Assembly: GCA_964426945.1 (NCBI GenBank)
Contig: CAYRSS010000058.1
Span: forward strand, 1 to 23,867
Length of the DNA: 23,867 nucleotides
DNA from: CAYRSS01 sp964426945
GTDB lineage: Bacteria; Planctomycetota; Phycisphaerae; UBA1845
Direction: 5' to 3'
The position numbers and the translations under genes are program-made. This document shows positions 14,811-22,560 of the stretch, piece after piece. The notes under the pieces were generated by a model. That model was not told where the DNA came from. It did not search any database and saw only the letters and a program-made list of their open reading frames with translations. How positions within the stretch are numbered: position 1 is the first letter of the stretch; each line of letters opens with the position of its first letter.

Positions 14811-15878
14811 TCAGAACCCGCAATCCCCCCCGCTCGCCACGTTCACCCCGACCCGGTGGGCGTAGCAGTCGTTCGAGTAGGTCTCCCCGTCACAGCCGCA
14901 CACCGGCGCCCAGATGTCGAGGCAGATCTGCGGCGCGGGGACGCAGGTGCCCGTGCCCGTGCAGTTCCCGTCGCCCTTGTCACAGTACTGGCCGAAGAGC
15001 GAGAACGGCGGCTGGAGGCAGTCCGCATTCGTGGTGCAGCCATCTCCGCCGCTCCCGTCGCAGGCGCCTTCGAAATCGACGCTGACTCCGGCCGCATCGG
15101 CGAAGCAGGCGTTGCCGTAGGTCTCGCCGTCACAACCGCACACCGGAGCCCAGAGCAGCGGGCAGCCGTCCGGCCGGGGCGTGCAGATGCCGAAGAAGTC
15201 GCAGCAGCACTCTCCCGTGCCTGTCTTGCAGAACTCGTCAGGATCGTCGCAGGCGAGGCCCTGGATGCCGCCGCAGATCTGGACCCCCGTCTGGCAGGTC
15301 GCCGAAGCGCAGTTATCCGAGGCATCAGGGATACCGCCCGCCTGTTCGCACGCGCAGGCGCTGAGCTGTTCGCAGGCGCCGCCCGGCAGGCAGCACGCGA
15401 TGGGCAGAATCACCGGGATGGGACAGTCGATCGGCGTGCCGCCGCAGGTCGTGCCCGCACCGGCGAAATGGCCGCAAGCCGCGTGGCAGGCGGCTTCGTC
15501 GGTCTCGATACACTGCCCCGACTCGGTGCAGCACTTGCCCTCTTCGATGCACGGACCATCCGCCGCCACGTTGACCCCGGCAACCGCCGCTTCGCAGGCG
15601 TTGCCGTAGGTCTGGCCGTCGCAGCCACAAACCGGCGCGACCACCGCCGGGCAGATCCGACCGCGGTTGCGACACACGCCGCGACCGTCGCAGTTGCCCT
15701 CGGCCGTGGCGCAGTAACTGCGCCGGTTGCAGTCACCATTGTCGTCGCAAGGCCGGGCCAGGAAGAGGCTGAACAGCCTGCTGAACAGCGCATCGAGAGA
15801 CTCGGCTCTCGCCGCGGGAACCGAAACGCTGATCGCACACCCCGCGATCATCGCGGTCAGAACGGTCTTTCTGCACAT
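14811..15878 (-). CDS. Secreted cysteine-rich protein with three Kazal-like modules, 355 aa
   Basis: The ATG at 15878 is chosen because a GGAG sits 9 nt before it. It gives a signal peptide of about 25 residues with core AMIAGCAISVSVPAARA, cut near ARA-ES. An ATG 15 nt further upstream is possible. The mature protein is rich in cysteine and carries three near-identical Kazal-like cores, APVCGCDG(Q/E)TY(G/S)N(A/D)C, at about residues 81-95, 244-258 and 324-338. Each is preceded by a short cysteine cluster such as YCATAEGNCDGRGVC or FCKTGTGECCCDFFGIC. Between modules one and two lies another cysteine-rich stretch (about 112-200; KCCTESGQCIETDEAACHAACG). Kazal domains in animals inhibit serine proteases. 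In bacteria these modules are common in secreted proteins, but their targets are mostly unknown. Disulfides imply an extracytoplasmic location. No C-terminal sorting signal was seen. Confidence 0.82.
   Translation of the reverse strand: MCRKTVLTAMIAGCAISVSVPAARAESLDALFSRLFSLFLARPCDDNGDCNRRSYCATAEGNCDGRGVCRNRGRICPAVVAPVCGCDGQTYGNACEAAVAGVNVAADGPCIEEGKCCTESGQCIETDEAACHAACGHFAGAGTTCGGTPIDCPIPVILPIACCLPGGACEQLSACACEQAGGIPDASDNCASATCQTGVQICGGIQGLACDDPDEFCKTGTGECCCDFFGICTPRPDGCPLLWAPVCGCDGETYGNACFADAAGVSVDFEGACDGSGGDGCTTNADCLQPPFSLFGQYCDKGDGNCTGTGTCVPAPQICLDIWAPVCGCDGETYSNDCYAHRVGVNVASGGDCGF
14877..15642 (-). repeat. Three 37-bp copies encoding the Kazal-like core
   Basis: Similar 37-bp segments lie at 14877-14913, 15117-15153 and 15606-15642. 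The first two differ at only a few positions; the third is more diverged. All encode the APVCGCDG(E/Q)TY core on the minus strand. They are explained by domain duplication inside the gene and are not mobile DNA. Confidence 0.75.
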
Positions 15879-15911
15879 GGGGTCGCACTCCATTTCTACG
15901 TGGCCTGCTCC

Positions 15912-15933
15912 GCGACGTCTTCCTCGACGTCGC
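15912..15933. promoter_or_regulatory. Perfect inverted repeat upstream of the Kazal-repeat gene
   Basis: GCGACGTC and GACGTCGC are perfect 8-bp inverse complements with a 6-nt spacer, and each arm contains the palindrome GACGTC. The element lies 34-55 bp before the chosen start at 15878. It may be a dimeric regulator site or a leader hairpin. No hexamer promoter could be placed with confidence nearby. The rest of the gap up to the rlmN stop (16074) holds a weak CCCGG/CCGGG hairpin and nothing else recognised. Confidence 0.4.
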
Positions 15934-16073
15934 ACGACGCCCCCGGTGTCAGCCGGGCGAGCGCAGCCTGCCTGAGCGGCTCCGGCGCCGCTGCCGGCAA
16001 GAAGTAGCCGCCGCCAACTGTCCCGTCATGATGGGGAAAGTCGAGTTGACCAGTTCAGACACGCCCGTGCGCG

Positions 16074-17147
16074 TCAGGCGCCGGCCGTTTCGCGGCGTCG
16101 CAACTGCCCGCAGGCGGCGTCGATATCGAGCCCGCGGCTGCGGCGCAGGTGGGTGTTGATGTGTCGCGAACGCAGGACATCGAGGAACGCCCCTGCCCGG
16201 CCGTCTGCCGGCCGCAGATAGGGCAGGCCTTCCACGGGGTTGTACTGGATGAGGTTCACGTTGCAGCGCATCCGCCGCGCGACCTGGGCAAGCTGTACGG
16301 CGTGATCGTCGCCGTCGTTGAGCCCACCGAGCAGGATGTACTCGAGGGTGACCTCGCGGCCGGTGACATCGAAGTAGTAACAGGCCGCGTCCACCAGCTC
16401 GGCGATGCTGACGCGCTCGGCCCAAGGGATGATCTGTCGGCGCAGTTCGTCGTTCGGGGCGTGCAGGGACAGCGCGAGCGTGATCTGCATGCGCTCGTCG
16501 GCGAGGCGGCGCATCTGGCTGGGCAGGCCAACCGTGCTGACGGTGATCTTCCGTGCACCGATGCCCATGCCCCACTCGGCATTGAGCGTGCGCACCGCGC
16601 CGACTGTCGCTTCGTAGTTGGCCAGCGGTTCGCCGAGCCCCATGAATACGACGTTCGAGAGCCGGTCCTCCTCGCCGCAGAGCTGCCGGACGCGCATCGC
16701 CTGCTCGACGATCTGGCCCGTGGTGAGCTGGCGCTGCAGCCCGGCCAGCCCGCTGGCGCAGAAGACGCAACCGACCGGGCACCCAACCTGCGTGGAAATG
16801 CACGCCGTCCGCCGATCGCCGTCCGGAATCAGCACGCACTCGCTCGTCGCGCCGTCGCCCCAGGCGAGCAGCAGCTTACGCGTGCCGTCTGATGAATCCT
16901 GGCGGCGGACGATACTGGAGGCGTAGAGCGGCAGGCTCTCGTTCAGCCGCCCGCGCAGCCCCTTGGAGAGGTTGCTCATGGCGTCGTAGGTCTCGGCGCC
17001 GCGCTGGTAGACCCATTCGACGAGCTGATCCGCGCGGTATCGCGGCTCTCCCCAGCCGGCCAGGGCGGCCGCCAGCGAGGCCAAAGTTCCATCGAAGAAG
17101 CCCGTCAGGGCGCCTCGCTGTTTCGATGTCGGCAGCGGGAGTTCCAT
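16074..17147 (-). CDS. rlmN: 23S rRNA (adenine2503-C2)-methyltransferase / tRNA m2A37 methyltransferase
   Basis: The protein is a radical-SAM methyltransferase of 357 aa that methylates A2503 of 23S rRNA, and in many bacteria A37 of some tRNAs. The radical-SAM cluster motif is Cys123-x3-Cys127-x2-Cys130 (GCPVGCVFCASG). The SAM-binding MGLGEPLANYE follows at about residues 169-179, then KITVSTVGL, LALSLHAPND and YILLGGLND, all standard in RlmN. The methyl-carrying cysteine is in AACGQL near the C-terminus (Cys346). The N-terminal helical RNA-recognition domain has YRADQLVEWVYQRG. It is cytoplasmic and all key residues are present. The gene follows the Rieske gene by about 35 bp on the same strand and could share its transcript. 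Resistance methyltransferase Cfr is related, but the GLGEP and C-terminal motifs fit RlmN. Confidence 0.95.
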   Translation of the reverse strand: MELPLPTSKQRGALTGFFDGTLASLAAALAGWGEPRYRADQLVEWVYQRGAETYDAMSNLSKGLRGRLNESLPLYASSIVRRQDSSDGTRKLLLAWGDGATSECVLIPDGDRRTACISTQVGCPVGCVFCASGLAGLQRQLTTGQIVEQAMRVRQLCGEEDRLSNVVFMGLGEPLANYEATVGAVRTLNAEWGMGIGARKITVSTVGLPSQMRRLADERMQITLALSLHAPNDELRRQIIPWAERVSIAELVDAACYYFDVTGREVTLEYILLGGLNDGDDHAVQLAQVARRMRCNVNLIQYNPVEGLPYLRPADGRAGAFLDVLRSRHINTHLRRSRGLDIDAACGQLRRRETAGA

Positions 17148-17181
17148 GCTGGGTCAATTCTAGGGCCGCACCGCGCAGGCG

Positions 17182-17508
17182 TCAGGCTCCGGCCGGCGAA
17201 TCAAGATCCGCCCACACCGCTTCCCCACGAAGCTCCGAGGGGTAGCTACGAACCCGCGCCCTCGCCGAATGGACGCAGATCCCCGTCCTCAGATCGAACT
17301 GCCAGTCGTGCAGAAGGCAGGTCACCACCTCGCCGGCGACGTCCCCCCCCGACAGGTTCCCTCCGGCGTGAGGGCAGGCGTTGTCAATCACGCGAACCCG
17401 GGGCGGATCGGCGAGCAGAAAGACTGCCAGTTCCCTCCCGGCGACCTCCACGAAGGTTCCCCCGCCTTGTCGGCAGCTGCTCAGTTCGATAATCCGCTGA
17501 AAAGGCAT
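17182..17508 (-). CDS. Rieske [2Fe-2S] ferredoxin-like protein, 108 aa
   Basis: The Rieske ligands are complete: Cys-Pro-His (CPHAGG) and, 16 residues later, Cys-Leu-Leu-His (CLLHDWQFD), giving two Cys and two His. The surrounding text (VRVIDNACPHAGG.L.GGDVAGEVVTC) fits small stand-alone Rieske proteins similar to NirD or dioxygenase ferredoxin components. The start at 17508 (MPFQRIIELSSC) gives a normal 108-residue domain with no signal or membrane helix, so it is cytoplasmic. The frame is open up to 17640 with other ATGs, so a longer start cannot be excluded. No oxygenase, reductase or nitrite reductase gene is adjacent and the partner is unknown. A TTGACG lies upstream on the minus strand (17624-17619), but the matching -10 is poor. 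Confidence 0.85.
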   Translation of the reverse strand: MPFQRIIELSSCRQGGGTFVEVAGRELAVFLLADPPRVRVIDNACPHAGGNLSGGDVAGEVVTCLLHDWQFDLRTGICVHSARARVRSYPSELRGEAVWADLDSPAGA

Positions 17509-17639
17509 GGTGTGCGGCAGGGTAGCCAAGCCTGCGATCCGGCTCAAGGAGGCCGCTAAGTAAGGCCGGCCCAATTGCAGCATGGCTGATAAGCTGCGGA
17601 TAATTCCGCCTTCTGCCGCGTCAAGCGATGGATGCTGCA

Positions 17640-17668
17640 TTGTGGGGGGGATGCCAGGACGTTATAAT
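17640..17668 (+). promoter_or_regulatory. Predicted sigma70-type promoter for the PEP-CTERM gene
   Basis: A perfect TATAAT (17663-17668) is preceded by TTGTGG (17640-17645) at 17 bp. Transcription would start near 17675, about 110 nt before the chosen GTG start. This is the only perfect -10 hexamer noted upstream of a gene in the window. Confidence 0.6.
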
Positions 17669-17784
17669 CGAGAAGCTTGAAAGGCCACGGCCCAGGGGGA
17701 CCGTGGTTGCCTGGGGGACTGGCGGCAGGACCGTCAGACGCGCTCGGGGTCTGTTTGCGAAGTATCCAACGGAGGGTGGAAGTC

Positions 17785-18426
17785 GTGTCACGACTTTTCT
17801 TCAGCTTTGCCATCGCCGCCTGCCTGCTGCTGACCTCGGCGGCAAGTGCGGGCGTCATCATCGAAATGGAGCAGACGCCCGTTGAGGTGTCTGCGCTGCA
17901 ACTCGACAGCGACGGCCAGTGGATGCAGGGCCGCGACTGGGACCACGACAGCAACAGCGCGTGGATGCGCGAGCGCTGGGTCGGCGGGCTCGGTTCCTTC
18001 GTTGAGCATGCTACCAGCATTCAGGTGTCGCCCGATCGCGGCGGCGGCACGCCGATCAGCTTCATGAAGGAAGTCGATAACGAGACGAACTTCCTGTGGC
18101 GCGCGTTTGAGGTTCGGCTCATCCCGGGCATGGCTTCGACCATCTCGAACGTGCAGGCGACGCTGGCCGATCCGGCGCAGTTCAATGACGTGCAGATCGT
18201 GAACGTCGGCGACGGCAGCTTCCGCATCTTCTGGATCGACAACGACGGCGGCATCGACGACGGCGTGGCCCCGCTCGAAACCGGCCTGTTCAACTTCTCG
18301 TTCGACATTACTGGGAACATCCAGTTCCACATGAAGCAGATTCCGTACGAGGTTCCCATCCCCGAGCCGACTTCGGTCGCCCTGCTCGCGGCGGGCGCCC
18401 TCGTGCTCGTCCGTCGCCGGCGCTAG
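17785..18426 (+). CDS. PEP-CTERM protein, secreted, 213 aa
   Basis: The GTG at 17785 is chosen because GGAGGG (17771-17776) lies 8 nt before it. It gives a standard signal peptide (FFSFAIAACLLLTSAASAG, cut near ASA-G). An in-frame ATG at 17677 is less likely. The C-terminus reads VPIPEPTSVALLAAGALVLV followed by RRRR. This is the PEP-CTERM pattern: a Pro-Glu-Pro motif, a hydrophobic helix and a basic end, recognised by exosortase for surface sorting. No exosortase gene is in the window. The middle part (about 30-180) has no recognised domain. It contains strands such as FLWRAFEVRLIPGMASTISNVQ and SFRIFWIDNDGGIDDG, compatible with a beta-rich extracellular domain. The gene has its own promoter and terminator, so it is monocistronic. 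Confidence 0.85.
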   Translation: MSRLFFSFAIAACLLLTSAASAGVIIEMEQTPVEVSALQLDSDGQWMQGRDWDHDSNSAWMRERWVGGLGSFVEHATSIQVSPDRGGGTPISFMKEVDNETNFLWRAFEVRLIPGMASTISNVQATLADPAQFNDVQIVNVGDGSFRIFWIDNDGGIDDGVAPLETGLFNFSFDITGNIQFHMKQIPYEVPIPEPTSVALLAAGALVLVRRRR

Positions 18427-18456
18427 CCGGTCCGATCGCCAATCTCGAAGGACGAC

Positions 18457-18488
18457 AAAGGGCGGGTCATCGCGACCCGCCCTTTTTT
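18457..18488 (+). terminator. Intrinsic terminator of the PEP-CTERM gene
   Basis: A perfect 12-bp stem, AAAGGGCGGGTC and GACCCGCCCTTT, with a 5-nt loop (ATCGC) ends in six T residues (18483-18488). It lies 31 bp after the stop codon. The convergent aminotransferase gene ends 31 bp further on, and the stem could serve both strands. Confidence 0.9.
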
Positions 18489-18518
18489 CATTGTCGCCGC
18501 GGATTGCAGCAGCTGATC

Positions 18519-19694
18519 TCAGGACATGAACTTCGCGAGGCGATCCAGCCCGCGGTCGATCTGTTCCATGCTCGTGGCGAAGGAAAGCCGCACGTGGCTG
18601 TCGAGCCCGAAGTCTTTGCCCGGCACAACCGCGACGTGCGCCTCTTCCAGTAGCTTGCGGGCGAATTCGCCCGAACCGCTGACGCCGCAACGCCCGAAGC
18701 CCGCCGAGATGTTCGGAAAGCAGAAGAACGCCCCCGTCGGCTTGGGGCAGCGCACCCCGGGGATGCCCGTCAACCGGCGGTACATGTGCGCCGCGCGGCG
18801 CTCGAACTCGGTCCGCATCTGCTCGACAGCGGATTGATCGCCGGTCAGTGCCTCGGCCAACGCGTGCTGGATGAACGTGACCGCCCCACTCGTGGTCTGC
18901 GACTGCAGCCGCGCCATGCCGCCGATGATCGCCGGGTCACCGGCGACGTACCCGACGCGCCAACCGGTCATCGCATACGGCTTCGACGCGGAATTCATCG
19001 TCAGCGTTCGCCGGTAGGCGTTCTCTCCCGCGGCGGCGAAGCTCAGGACCTGCTGGTTGCCGTAGACGAGCTTGTCGTAGGTTTCGTCAGAGAGGACCAC
19101 CACGTCCCGGCCGGCAAGGGCGTCGGCCAGACGCCGGGTCTCCTCCGGCGTGTAGGTCACGCCGCTAGGGTTCGAGGGCGAGTTGAAGATCACTGCGCGC
19201 GTGCGGGAGGTCATCACCGAGAGAAGGCGATCCGGGGTCAGCTTGTAGTCGTCCGCCTCCGACCCGGCCACGAACACCGGGACCCCCCCCGCCAGCCGGA
19301 CAATCTCCGGAAAGCTGACCCAGTAAGGCACGGGAATGACCACCTCGTCGCCGGGGTCGAGCAGCGTCTGCATCGCCATGTAGATGGCCATCTTGCCGCC
19401 GGGGGTGATCAGCACCTGCTCCGGCTTGTAGGCGAGGCCGTTGTCCTTTTCGAGCTTGGCGCAGACCGCCCGCTTGGCCTCGATCAGGCCGGAGGCGGGA
19501 CTGGGGTAGCGGGTATGGCCGGCCCGGACGGCCTTGAAAGCCGCCTCGACGATGTTGGCCGGCGTGTCGAAGTCCGGCTCGCCGGCGCCGAAGCCGACCA
19601 CGTCCACCCCATGGGCCTTGAGTTGGGCCGCCTTGGCCGATACGGCGAGAGTGGCGGACTCGGCGAGTTCGGCGATGCGCTGGGCAATCCTCAT
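18519..19694 (-). CDS. Aspartate-type aminotransferase, PLP-dependent class I/II, 391 aa
   Basis: The enzyme is a fold-type I aminotransferase of the AspC/ATase Ib type, interconverting aspartate and oxaloacetate with 2-oxoglutarate/glutamate (substrate inferred). The start at 19694 follows AGGGATGATGTC, a usable ribosome binding site, and gives MRIAQRIAELAESATLAVSA. Key motifs are GFGAGEPDFDTP, PVPYWVSFPEIV, NSPSNPSGV (Asn175), SDETYDKLVYG (Asp203, Tyr206), the PLP lysine Lys238 in SASKPYAMTGWRVGYV, and VRLSFATS with the carboxylate-binding Arg near the C-terminus. It is cytoplasmic and complete. It is the last gene of the minus-strand block after the permease, from which it is 86 bp away, so co-transcription is possible but not certain. 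Related enzymes include prephenate aminotransferases. Confidence 0.92.
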   Translation of the reverse strand: MRIAQRIAELAESATLAVSAKAAQLKAHGVDVVGFGAGEPDFDTPANIVEAAFKAVRAGHTRYPSPASGLIEAKRAVCAKLEKDNGLAYKPEQVLITPGGKMAIYMAMQTLLDPGDEVVIPVPYWVSFPEIVRLAGGVPVFVAGSEADDYKLTPDRLLSVMTSRTRAVIFNSPSNPSGVTYTPEETRRLADALAGRDVVVLSDETYDKLVYGNQQVLSFAAAGENAYRRTLTMNSASKPYAMTGWRVGYVAGDPAIIGGMARLQSQTTSGAVTFIQHALAEALTGDQSAVEQMRTEFERRAAHMYRRLTGIPGVRCPKPTGAFFCFPNISAGFGRCGVSGSGEFARKLLEEAHVAVVPGKDFGLDSHVRLSFATSMEQIDRGLDRLAKFMS

Positions 19695-19780
19695 GACATC
19701 ATCCCTGAAGCGGCAGCCGGCGACGGCGTCCCCGGATCGGCGGAACAGTATGCGCCAAAGCGGCATCGCCGGAAAGCCCG

Positions 19781-21001
19781 CTACGGGGAGGGGCGAAGTA
19801 GCAGGAGCCACCCCGCGGCGATAGCCAGCGTGATCAGGGTTACGGGGATGCCGAGCCGAGCGTGTTCACGCCAGCTGATCCGCAGACCGAGCCGGCCAGC
19901 CTGATCCAGCACGATGATGTTCGCGATGCTGCCGGCAATGAAGAGATTGCCCGCCAGCGTGCTCGACAGTGCCATAATGGCTCCCGCTTGCGGATGGCTG
20001 GCGGCGGGCAGCAGGAGCATCACCGCCGGCACGTTGGAAACGATGTTGGACAGCGCGGCCGTCGACACGAACAACGGCACGGGGCGGCTGATGTCCACAC
20101 CGCCCTCTCGCAGGGCCGCCAGGGACGAATCCAGCATGCCCGAAGTTCCCAGCGCATGGTTAACCACGAACAAACTGATGAACAGCACGAGCAGTTGCCA
20201 GTCGACAAGGCCGAGCATCGCCCGTGAGTACATCTTGCGACTGAGCAGAATGACGCCGGCCGCCGCGAGGGCCAGCACTTCGCGGGGCAGGCTGGTCGCG
20301 ATGAAGGCCACGACGAGCACGGCGAGGATGATCAGTCCCTTCATTGTCTGCCACGCATCGAACGGCGGAGCCTCAACGGGCGCGGAGATGAATTCGCCCG
20401 CCCAGCGACCCCGAACCTGTCGCGCAAGCACCATCCAAAGGACGAAGCAACCGGCGGCGGCGGGGACGACGCCGTCGAGGAGGTAAGCGGTGAAGGACAA
20501 CGACAGCTTCTGGCCGATGAGCATGTTCTGCGGATTGCCGATCAAGGTGGCGGCGGAGCCGATGTTGGAAGCGCAGGCAAGGGCCAGAACGAACGGCCGG
20601 GGATCCAGCTTGCGCCGGGAGCAACCCTCTACCAGCAGCGGCGCCATGGCCAGGCAGACGATGTCGTTGGCGAGCAGGGCCGACAGGACGGCGGATGACG
20701 CAATCACCATCCCAAGCAGCGAACCGGGGCGACACGGCGCGTCAGCCAGGTGCCGTGTCACGGCCGTGTACGCCCCGCCGAGGCGAAACTGGGCCGAGAG
20801 CACCATCAGGCCGAACAGCAGGCCTATCGTCGGGACATCGATCGCGGCCCACGCCTCGTCAACACCCACCCGACCTGTGGCGAGCAGGACGATCGCCCCG
20901 AGCAGGGCGACGCCGGTGCGGTCGAGCGCCAGGCCGGGAATCCCGCCCACTACCATGCCGAGGTAGACCGTGGCGAACGTAATCAGGACGAAGCTGTCCA
21001 C
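19781..21001 (-). CDS. SLC13/ArsB-type anion permease, about 406 aa
   Basis: The protein is an integral inner membrane carrier with about ten hydrophobic segments. Characteristic motifs are IGNPQNMLIG in the first half (seen in YbiR-like and ArsB/NhaD-type members), and in the second half SNIVSNVPAVMLLLPA, the inverted-repeat partner of SALLANDIVCLAMAPLLV. These Asn-rich half-motifs bind ion and substrate in SLC13/ion-transporter superfamily proteins. Likely substrates are anions such as dicarboxylates, sulfate or arsenite, or Na+/H+ exchange. The sequence does not decide. The start is uncertain: a GTG at 21001 gives VDSFVLITFATVYLGMVVGG directly. The frame reaches an ATG at 21070, but those 23 residues are Arg/Ser-rich and look non-coding. 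No ribosome binding site is convincing. Neighbours are nfnB and an aminotransferase. Confidence 0.85.
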   Translation of the reverse strand: MDSFVLITFATVYLGMVVGGIPGLALDRTGVALLGAIVLLATGRVGVDEAWAAIDVPTIGLLFGLMVLSAQFRLGGAYTAVTRHLADAPCRPGSLLGMVIASSAVLSALLANDIVCLAMAPLLVEGCSRRKLDPRPFVLALACASNIGSAATLIGNPQNMLIGQKLSLSFTAYLLDGVVPAAAGCFVLWMVLARQVRGRWAGEFISAPVEAPPFDAWQTMKGLIILAVLVVAFIATSLPREVLALAAAGVILLSRKMYSRAMLGLVDWQLLVLFISLFVVNHALGTSGMLDSSLAALREGGVDISRPVPLFVSTAALSNIVSNVPAVMLLLPAASHPQAGAIMALSSTLAGNLFIAGSIANIIVLDQAGRLGLRISWREHARLGIPVTLITLAIAAGWLLLLRPSP

Positions 21002-21103
21002 GCGGGAGAGAATTCCGCTCCGCGATCCATGAGACCGCCGGCACCTACGCGACGTCGGCGGCCCAGGCAAACGGCGGGATTCTCAGCGGTTGGTCGGCCT
21101 CCG

Positions 21104-22540
21104 TCAAAGGACAACCGGCGACGCCCGGCCGGGGGTCGAGAGCCAGGCGTGGATCGATGCCGCGGCGCGCTTGCCGTCGCCCATGGCAAGGATAACCGTC
21201 GCGCTGCCACGGGTAATGTCGCCGCCTGCGTAGACCCCGGGTTTGCTGGTGGCGCCGTGATCGTCGATTTCGATGTAACCCCGGCGGTTGAGCTTCAGAT
21301 CCGGCGTGGTGGCCGTAAGCAGCGGATTGGCTTTGGTCCCGATGGCCTCGATGACCACGTCACACTCCATCACGAACTCCGAGCCGGCGATGGAAACCGG
21401 CTTGCGCCGGCCGCCGGCGTCCGGCTCGCCCAAGGCCATGCGAAGGCACTCCAGCCCGCGAACCCATCGGTCTTCGGTGCCGAGGATCCGGATCGGGGCC
21501 GTCCGCAATTGGAATCGGATTCCCTCTTCCTCGGCGTGGTGGACTTCCTCTTTGCGGGCGGGCATTTCGTCACGGCTGCGGCGGTAGACGAGGGTCGCCT
21601 CGCGAGCCCCGAGGCGCTTGGCGGTGCGCACCGCGTCCATCGCAACGTTGCCGCCGCCGATCACCGCGACACGGTCGCCCATGATGATCGGCGTGTCGGA
21701 CGTCGGGAACTGGTAGGCCCTCATCAGGTTGGTGCGCGTGAGGTACTCGTTGGCGGAGTACACGCCCTTCAGGTTCTCGCCCGGGATGTTCATGAACACC
21801 GGCAGGCCTGCGCCGTTGGCGATGAACATGGCGTCGAATCCCTCGGTAGTCATCAGTTCGTCGACCGTCAGGGTACGGCCGATCACGACGTTGCAGATGA
21901 TCTTGACGCCCATTTGCCGAAGCCGATCGACCTCGGCTTCGATGATCGCCTTGGGCAGGCGAAACTCGGGGATGCCATAGGTGAGCACGCCGCCCGTCGT
22001 GTGCAGCGCCTCGAAGATCGTGACGTCGTGGCCCAGTCTGGCAAGTTCGCCGGCGCAGGTCAGCCCGGCAGGTCCCGAGCCCACCACGGCGACCCTGCGT
22101 CCGCTGGCCGGTGCGCAGATCTGCCGGATGTCGAGGTTTTCGCGAGCCCAGTCAGCCACGAACCGCTCGAGGTGGCCGATGGCCACGGGCTGCCCGTTTC
22201 GAGCCTTGGCTCGTACGCAGACTTGCTCACACTGCTCCTCCTGGGGACAGACCCGGCCGGTGATGCCGGGCAGCGCGTTGGCGCCGAGCAGAATCTCGGC
22301 CGCGCCCTTCAGGTCGTCCGCCGCAATCCGATCGAGGAACTCGGGGATCGGCACGCCGACCGGACATCCGCACGTGCACTTGGGATCCTTGCATTGAAGA
22401 CAGCGGCAGGCCTCGGTGGCGGCATGGTCCGGCGTGAACCCCGTGTTCACTTCCGCGAAGTCCGATCCGCGCAGGCCCGGTTGACGCTGTGGCATGGCCT
22501 GCCGCTCGATACGGATCCGATCTTTCGGGCTCATGGGCAT
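21104..22540 (-). CDS. nfnB: NfnB/GltD-like NADPH-dependent flavoprotein subunit, 478 aa
   Basis: The product belongs to the glutamate synthase small subunit/NfnB family. The N-terminal cluster-binding region has EACRCLQCKDPKCTCGCPVGVPIPEF (cysteines 45, 47, 50, 55, 57, 59), followed by VCPQEEQCEQVC (98, 104, 108), ligands for two [4Fe-4S] clusters. Two dinucleotide folds follow: AVVGSGPAGLTCAGELARLGHDV (FAD, about 151) and AVIGGGNVAMDAVRTAKRLGA (NADPH, about 310). GVYAGGDITRG ends the FAD fold. Together with the adjacent NfnA-type protein this points to NADH-dependent ferredoxin:NADP+ oxidoreductase, an electron-bifurcating enzyme, rather than glutamate synthase, because no large GltB subunit is present. 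Sulfide dehydrogenase SudA and homotetrameric GltA are near-identical alternatives. The start at 22540 is 20 bp after the nfnA stop; a second ATG six bases later is equally possible. Confidence 0.9.
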   Translation of the reverse strand: MPMSPKDRIRIERQAMPQRQPGLRGSDFAEVNTGFTPDHAATEACRCLQCKDPKCTCGCPVGVPIPEFLDRIAADDLKGAAEILLGANALPGITGRVCPQEEQCEQVCVRAKARNGQPVAIGHLERFVADWARENLDIRQICAPASGRRVAVVGSGPAGLTCAGELARLGHDVTIFEALHTTGGVLTYGIPEFRLPKAIIEAEVDRLRQMGVKIICNVVIGRTLTVDELMTTEGFDAMFIANGAGLPVFMNIPGENLKGVYSANEYLTRTNLMRAYQFPTSDTPIIMGDRVAVIGGGNVAMDAVRTAKRLGAREATLVYRRSRDEMPARKEEVHHAEEEGIRFQLRTAPIRILGTEDRWVRGLECLRMALGEPDAGGRRKPVSIAGSEFVMECDVVIEAIGTKANPLLTATTPDLKLNRRGYIEIDDHGATSKPGVYAGGDITRGSATVILAMGDGKRAAASIHAWLSTPGRASPVVL

Positions 22541-22560
22541 GGCCGCACTTGGATTCCCGC

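Noticed and set aside
14877..15642. Three similar 37-bp segments considered as CRISPR-like or mobile repeats
   Set aside because: Spacing is irregular (240 and 489 bp) and all three lie in one reading frame encoding the same Kazal core.
14691..16007. 438-codon plus-strand open frame across the Kazal gene and its upstream region
   Set aside because: It is antisense to the Kazal-repeat gene, whose signal peptide, ribosome binding site and repeated domains are clear. The plus-strand translation is repetitive Ala/Arg/Val text with no motif.
21104..22540. Assignment as the small subunit of conventional glutamate synthase
   Set aside because: No large GltB subunit is adjacent, and the neighbouring NfnA-type gene fits the Nfn/Sud pair. 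The alternative is noted in the entry but not preferred.
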